NCBI GenBank assembly: GCA_947496215.1
Contig: CANMCF010000016.1
Coordinates: forward strand, 1 to 64,000
Direction: 5' to 3'
DNA length: 64,000 nucleotides
DNA from: an uncultured Bizionia sp.
GTDB lineage: Bacteria > Bacteroidota > Bacteroidia > Flavobacteriales > Flavobacteriaceae
Shown here: positions 59,491 to 64,000 of the stretch, in pieces
Position numbering within the stretch: the stretch's first letter is position 1
Layout of the letters: the number at the start of each line of letters is the position of its first letter
The notes under the pieces: generated by a model
The model's input: only the letters and a program-made list of their open reading frames with translations
Database searches by the model: none
Told to the model about the DNA's origin: nothing
Made by a program: the position numbers and the translations under genes

Positions 59491-60948
59491 ATGTATCATT
59501 TCTTTAATTCCACTATAGAGTTCTTCTTTTTATGCTATGGCATTTCCATATTTACAATATATTTCTTTCTAGTTTTCTTTGCAAGAAAAGCAATCATAAA
59601 AAATAAAAAAGAAGCTGTTTTTTTAGATGTAAGTTTTATTAAAAGAGCAGACAGCCTACCTACGATTACCTTAATTGCTCCTGCGTACAATGAAGGGATG
59701 ACAATTGTAACAAATGTACGATCACTATTATCAATACAATATCCATTCTACGAACTAATAATTTCTAATGACGGCAGCAAAGACGATTCTTTAGAGCAAT
59801 TAATTAAAATATTTGAACTAGAACCCATCCCCTTATTTGAAAGTGCAAGAGAAATCGATACCTCGCTCGTTAAAACCATATATAAGAGTATAAATCCCAA
59901 ATACTCAAATTTAACAGTCATTGACAAAGAAAATGGAGGACGTGCAGATGCACTAAATTATGGTATTGCATATGCCAAATCCAATCTTATCTTATGTACT
60001 GATGCAGATTGCATAATCGAGCAAGACGCTCTACTTAAGATGGTGAGACCCTACCTAGAAGCTTTAGATGAAGAGGTGATAGCTTGCGGTGGAGCCATAG
60101 GCATTGCAAATGACTCCATCATTAAAAATGGGATTTTAAAAGAAATTAAAACACCAAAAAAATTACTTCCAAGAATACAGGTAGTAGAATATATCCGTTC
60201 TTTTTTATTAGGTAGAATGGCCTGGGGGCAAATCGATGGCTTGATGCTTGTCTCTGGTGCCTTTGGATTGTACCCAAGGAATAGATTGCTTGAAGTAGGA
60301 GGATTCGATGTTAAATCCATAGGTGAAGATCTTGAACTCTGCATTAGATTGCGTAGACATATGGAAGATTTAAAGCTTAAATACAAAGTTGTATATATCC
60401 CTGAAACTTTATGCTGGACTGAAGCTCCACAAACATTTAAGGTTTATAAAAGTCAACGAGACCGATGGGCACGAGGTTTGTGGGACACCATGGTTAAACA
60501 TAAAGGATTGTTTTTAAATAAAAAATATGGGAAAATGGGGAAATTATTTTTCCCTTATTGGGTTTTCTTTGAATTAGGAGCCCCAATTGTTGAGTTTTTA
60601 GGGATGCTATACATTCTTCATCATATATTTATTACTGGTATGAATTGGCCAGTAGCCATTTCCCTAGCTATTGCCGTTTATCTTGCAAGTTGTGTTTTTT
60701 CAACAATAGCTGTATTGATGTATTGTACAAATTATAACCATTATTCAAAACCAAAGATGATTTTCAAATTATTGACAGCTGCCTACGTTGAGCCTTTTTA
60801 CAGTCACCCTGTAATGTTATATGCACAATTAAAAGGGTTCGTTAAAAAAATATTCAATATAGATACAGGTTGGGGAACAATGACGCGTACAGGCTTCAAT
60901 GAAGAAGGAGACAATAATAAAACTGATTCATCAGTAAAAGACATTTAG
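59491..60948 (+). CDS. Processive family 2 membrane glycosyltransferase
   Basis: The 485-residue protein has an N-terminal helix pair (about 10-35), a cytosolic GT-A domain and C-terminal helices (about 350-430). Motifs are APAYNEG, SNDGSKDDS, the metal-binding TDADC (about 170), GED (about 275) and QRDRW (about 330). This is the D, DxD, (E/D)D, Q-x-x-R-W set of polysaccharide synthases such as PgaC, cellulose and hyaluronan synthase. It should polymerise and translocate an exopolysaccharide. The sugar cannot be predicted from the sequence. Confidence 0.88.
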   Translation: MYHFFNSTIEFFFLCYGISIFTIYFFLVFFARKAIIKNKKEAVFLDVSFIKRADSLPTITLIAPAYNEGMTIVTNVRSLLSIQYPFYELIISNDGSKDDSLEQLIKIFELEPIPLFESAREIDTSLVKTIYKSINPKYSNLTVIDKENGGRADALNYGIAYAKSNLILCTDADCIIEQDALLKMVRPYLEALDEEVIACGGAIGIANDSIIKNGILKEIKTPKKLLPRIQVVEYIRSFLLGRMAWGQIDGLMLVSGAFGLYPRNRLLEVGGFDVKSIGEDLELCIRLRRHMEDLKLKYKVVYIPETLCWTEAPQTFKVYKSQRDRWARGLWDTMVKHKGLFLNKKYGKMGKLFFPYWVFFELGAPIVEFLGMLYILHHIFITGMNWPVAISLAIAVYLASCVFSTIAVLMYCTNYNHYSKPKMIFKLLTAAYVEPFYSHPVMLYAQLKGFVKKIFNIDTGWGTMTRTGFNEEGDNNKTDSSVKDI

Positions 60949-60979
60949 CACATATGCTATCAAAAACAACACAAATCAA

Positions 60980-62221
60980 ATGAAAGAATTAATTATGATA
61001 ATCATGACAATTGTTGGTGTAGGTTTTTCATATGCACAAAACACAAAAGTAAATACTGATTCCCTTTATTATCAAGCCAAAGAGCTACATTCAAAAAAAA
61101 AGTACAAAGCTGCTCTAGTCAAAGTCAACGAAGGCTTGTTAATAGCTCCTGAATATATTGACATTCGGGTATTGAGAATTAGAATTTGTCAACAATTAAA
61201 TAAATTTAATCAAGCATCAGAGGATTTATACACCCTTATTAACACCAATACATCTCTAACATACAGAAATCTAACATTTCAACAAATTGCAATAGCCAAG
61301 ACAAGAAAAGAGTTAACAACATTTATTGCCAAAACTTCCTCGTTTTATGCAAATAACATTGATTACACCTTATTTCAAGCAGAAGCCTATTTAAGGCTCA
61401 ATGATCGTACCACTGCTAAATCATTGATGAAAAACATCGGAAATACATCTTTAAATAAAAATCAAAAGTACAGATACAGACAAATAACAAAGCAACTCAA
61501 CAAAAATCAAATCGGCATTTACCATGAGTTTTTAAGTTTTTTAAATGAATACCCTCAACAAAAAACTTGGAACACCACTAGATTGGAATACCTTAGATAT
61601 ATTGGTGTGAACACGGTAACTGCTAGAGTTAGCTATAGCAATAGATTTGTGGATGACGCCATTCTCTATGAGTTAGAATCATATCCTGTTTTTTCAAAGA
61701 AAAGCTATGGCTTCATTAATCTAAGCACTTCCAAAAAAACTGATTTCTTTCAAAGTTTTGGCATAAGAGCTTCCGTTTTTTACACTGTAACTAAATGGAT
61801 AGAAGTAGAAGGTGGTTTTAGACACCTCAATTACCGACATGCAGACTTCACATCATATGTTTTTGGATTAACATCCTACCAAAACAAATTTTATTTAAAT
61901 GCTCGTGCTTTTATTGGTCCCAAAGTAGAAAACACCCTTGTACAAAATTACCAATTGAACATTCGTTATTACTTCAAAAACAACGAAGACTATGGCTATT
62001 TAAGAATCGGCACAGGAATTTCTCCTGATGAATCCACACGTTTCACACAGATAACAGAAAACCCTAGTTTAAATTCCCATTATTGTACACTAGGGATCTC
62101 AAAGTCTTTAGGCTACAAATATAATTTAATGGGAAGCGTTGGATATTTAAATGAAGATTTGCAAAACAATGGAACTGGGAACCAAATTAGTTGCTCTATT
62201 GGATTGAAATATAGTTTTTGA
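60980..62221 (+). CDS. TPR and YaiO-type outer-membrane beta-barrel protein
   Basis: The 413-residue exported protein has a signal peptide (VGFSYAQ, about 20). A TPR-like periplasmic region follows (about 25-185, starting SLYYQAKELHSKKKYKAALVKV in two blocks). A C-terminal YaiO-family barrel (about 195-413: TARVSYSNRFVDDAILYELES, NLNARAF-type strands, and the end QISCSIGLKYSF) completes it. The domain order resembles PgaA-type exporters (TPR plus pore). With the glycosyltransferase it probably forms the outer-membrane exit of a synthase-dependent polysaccharide pathway. Confidence 0.8.
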   Translation: MKELIMIIMTIVGVGFSYAQNTKVNTDSLYYQAKELHSKKKYKAALVKVNEGLLIAPEYIDIRVLRIRICQQLNKFNQASEDLYTLINTNTSLTYRNLTFQQIAIAKTRKELTTFIAKTSSFYANNIDYTLFQAEAYLRLNDRTTAKSLMKNIGNTSLNKNQKYRYRQITKQLNKNQIGIYHEFLSFLNEYPQQKTWNTTRLEYLRYIGVNTVTARVSYSNRFVDDAILYELESYPVFSKKSYGFINLSTSKKTDFFQSFGIRASVFYTVTKWIEVEGGFRHLNYRHADFTSYVFGLTSYQNKFYLNARAFIGPKVENTLVQNYQLNIRYYFKNNEDYGYLRIGTGISPDESTRFTQITENPSLNSHYCTLGISKSLGYKYNLMGSVGYLNEDLQNNGTGNQISCSIGLKYSF

Positions 62222-62332
62222 TTATCTCGAAATACTAGCTCACTCATAATAATTAACGGTTTTGAACTATTCTTCTATTTCCATTGAATGGTAGCTAACT
62301 AGTTTTAATATAGCTTTATGAGTTCTCCAAAA

Positions 62333-63229
62333 CTATGCCTCATCAAACAACGACGAAGACAAGTACCTGTCTCCTCTATCACAAACAATGGCTACTACGA
62401 CACCTTCCTCAATGGTTTCAATAAGCTTCAAGGCTGTGGCTACTGCTCCCCCACTACTCATTCCTGCAAAAACACCTTCTTGCTTCGCCAGTTTTTGCGT
62501 CATTGCCTTTGCTTCTTCTTCACTCACTTCAATAACCCGATCGACTTTGGAACGATCAAAAATCGTAGGCACATAATCTGGGGACCATTTCCTAATGCCT
62601 GGTATTCTCGATCCATCTTCAGGTTGCGCTCCTACTATGGTGATTGCTTTGTTTTTTTCTTTCAAATAAGTCGATGTTCCCATTATTGTTCCCGTAGTTC
62701 CCATTGCAGAAACGAAATGTGTCACCTTGCCATTGGTATCCTTCCAAATTTCCGGCCCCGTAGTTTTGTAATGGGCTTTCCAATTGTCTTCATTTTCAAA
62801 TTGGTTCAATAACAAGTAGCCTTCCTCGTCCCTCATACGAAAGGCAACATCTCTTGATCCTTCTATTCCTATATCTGAAGGTGTAAGTATGACCTTTGCT
62901 CCATAGGCTTGCATTGTCTTTACGCGTTCTTCGGTTGAATTCTCTGGCATTACCAAAGAAATGTCTAGCCCGAACAGTTTAGAGACGTAAGCCAATGCAA
63001 TTCCCGTATTTCCGCTTGTCGCTTCAACCAAACGCCCTCCTTTTTTTATGTCTCCCCGTTTTAAGGCCTCGGCCACCATATTGTATACAGGCCTATCTTT
63101 TACACTTCCTCCAGGATTGTTGCCTTCTAATTTCAATAGAAGCTTCACATTCTTTTTGGAAACCAAGCTTTCTGCTTCTATCAAGGGCGTGTTCCCAATT
63201 TGACCTAATATTCCTTTTTCTTTCGACAT
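62333..63229 (-). CDS. cysM: Cysteine synthase (O-acetylserine sulfhydrylase)
   Basis: The 298-residue PLP enzyme makes cysteine from O-acetylserine and sulfide. The N-terminus ILGQIGNTPLIE, the PLP lysine in GNNPGGSVKDRP (about 45), the loop EATSGNTGIALA and the late GMSSGGAV are present. The start is the ATG overlapping the cysE stop (TAATG). The longer frame would overlap cysE by 75 bases and adds non-family residues. The cysM rather than cysK designation rests on overall resemblance. Confidence 0.92.
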   Translation of the reverse strand: MSKEKGILGQIGNTPLIEAESLVSKKNVKLLLKLEGNNPGGSVKDRPVYNMVAEALKRGDIKKGGRLVEATSGNTGIALAYVSKLFGLDISLVMPENSTEERVKTMQAYGAKVILTPSDIGIEGSRDVAFRMRDEEGYLLLNQFENEDNWKAHYKTTGPEIWKDTNGKVTHFVSAMGTTGTIMGTSTYLKEKNKAITIVGAQPEDGSRIPGIRKWSPDYVPTIFDRSKVDRVIEVSEEEAKAMTQKLAKQEGVFAGMSSGGAVATALKLIETIEEGVVVAIVCDRGDRYLSSSLFDEA

Positions 63230-63990
63230 TATTTCTTTGAGCTTATCTTTATTTCCGATTGATAGGTTACCAATGCATTTTCTGGTACAGATTGTGTTAT
63301 CCATACATTGGCTCCTATAGTACTATTTGCTCCTATTACGATATCACCTCCCAGTACCGTTGCGTTGGCATAGATGGTAACATTTTTTTCTATCGTGGGG
63401 TGTCGTTTGGTCTCAGACAAACTTTTCTTTACTTGCAACCCTCCCAAAGTCACACCTTGGTATATCTTCACGTTTTCTTTTATTATTGCTGTTTCTCCAA
63501 TTACGATACCAGTTCCATGGTCTATGAAAAAAGAGCTTCCAATGGTTGCCCCTGGATGAATGTCTATTCCTGTTATCCCGTGTACATATTCGCTCATCAT
63601 TCGAGCTATCACATAGGCTTTGAGTTTGTACAAAGCATTGCTCAATCTATATATGGCTATGGCATGAAACCCAGGATAGGCAAGATATACCTCATCAAGG
63701 CTTTTGGTCGCAGGATCGTTTTGTTCTATTGCCAAGGCATCCAGATTCAATTTGTCCCTGATTTCTGGAAATTGACTTTTGAACATCTCCCATAATATCT
63801 TGGCGTTTTTGATTTCCAAGGATTTTGTTATGTTGAAAAACAAATCCTTGATGGATTCATTATGTTTCCTACTGTATTCCTTGTCAAACAGTGCATAAAA
63901 AAGCTTTTTAGTAAATTTCTTTACATCATCTTTTAAACAAACCTTATAACTTTTAACGGCTATTGCTTCTTCTTTTGAAAGCATATTCAT
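63229..63990 (-). CDS. cysE: Serine O-acetyltransferase
   Basis: The 253-residue protein makes O-acetylserine, the substrate of the adjacent cysM. A helical N-terminal domain (1-125) precedes a left-handed beta-helix of hexapeptide repeats (GIDIHPGATIGSSFFIDHGTGIVIGE, in two parts). Catalytic His and Asp residues are in DIHPGA and IDHGTG. Its stop codon overlaps the cysM start by one base, so the two are translationally coupled. The start lies 10 bases from the window edge, so promoter elements are not visible. Confidence 0.92.
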   Translation of the reverse strand: MNMLSKEEAIAVKSYKVCLKDDVKKFTKKLFYALFDKEYSRKHNESIKDLFFNITKSLEIKNAKILWEMFKSQFPEIRDKLNLDALAIEQNDPATKSLDEVYLAYPGFHAIAIYRLSNALYKLKAYVIARMMSEYVHGITGIDIHPGATIGSSFFIDHGTGIVIGETAIIKENVKIYQGVTLGGLQVKKSLSETKRHPTIEKNVTIYANATVLGGDIVIGANSTIGANVWITQSVPENALVTYQSEIKISSKK

Positions 63991-64000
63991 TTTTTTGGTT

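Noticed and set aside
63230-63304. Upstream extension of cysM into cysE
   Set aside because: The extra 25 residues are translated from the end of cysE in another frame. The TAATG overlap supplies the expected start.
1-64000. tRNA, rRNA and riboswitches
   Set aside because: No cloverleaf-like sequence, CCA-ended tRNA or known riboswitch core was recognised by eye. A tool-based scan would be needed to exclude weak candidates.

Overview
The window looks like chromosomal DNA from a member of the Flavobacteriaceae (Bacteroidota). The evidence is the gliding genes gldA, gldB and gldC, an exosortase of the XrtF type with its partner, a type IX secretion sorting domain, TPR/AraC hybrid regulators, a C-terminal chorismate mutase fused to DAHP synthase, and promoters of the TTG-N18-21-TAnnTTTG type. 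No tRNA, rRNA, CRISPR array or transposase was seen.

Positions 1-13000 are mostly accessory. Two single-gene, minus-strand units (a membrane/winged-helix-like protein and an OLD-like ATPase-TOPRIM protein) each sit behind an almost identical ~120 bp upstream repeat. Next come a small membrane protein and two lipoproteins that share a C-terminal domain. An AT-rich block follows, with a TPR/AraC regulator flanked by matching palindromes and a subtilase. It lies beside a leftover 3' tail of an S9 peptidase gene, just upstream of an intact S9 peptidase. Positions 13000-21000 are GC-richer: a secreted plug-domain protein, a metal-handling cluster (periplasmic HMA protein, TonB-dependent receptor, HMA-MauE fusion, HYC_CC_PP-like protein), and the exosortase pair beside a divergent GAF protein.

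Positions 21800-54200 are largely core genes: purH; the rod-shape operon mreB-mreC-mreD-mrdA-rodA; gldB-gldC; nadE; an atypical response regulator; dnaG without zinc ligands; an ECF sigma/anti-sigma pair; a polyprenyl synthase; rlmN; queA; aroA; a MazG-like enzyme; two DUF3857 proteins; dtd; rsgA; a potassium channel; and the aromatic amino acid operon pheA-aminotransferase-tyrA-DAHP synthase/chorismate mutase.

The clearest regulatory discovery lies upstream of pheA. A 25-codon leader ORF has eight aromatic residues in nine codons. It is followed by a perfect 48 bp palindrome that acts as an intrinsic terminator, and the leader contains a copy of part of the terminator arm that could form an antiterminator. 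This is the architecture of ribosome-mediated transcription attenuation for Phe/Tyr/Trp.

Positions 54500-64000 hold gldA with two small membrane proteins, a GIN-domain lipoprotein, a PagL-like outer membrane protein, and an AT-rich four-gene operon: degenerate receiver, HEAT-like membrane protein, processive family 2 glycosyltransferase and TPR-YaiO barrel. That operon looks like a compact exopolysaccharide synthesis and export machine. The window ends with cysE-cysM for cysteine synthesis.
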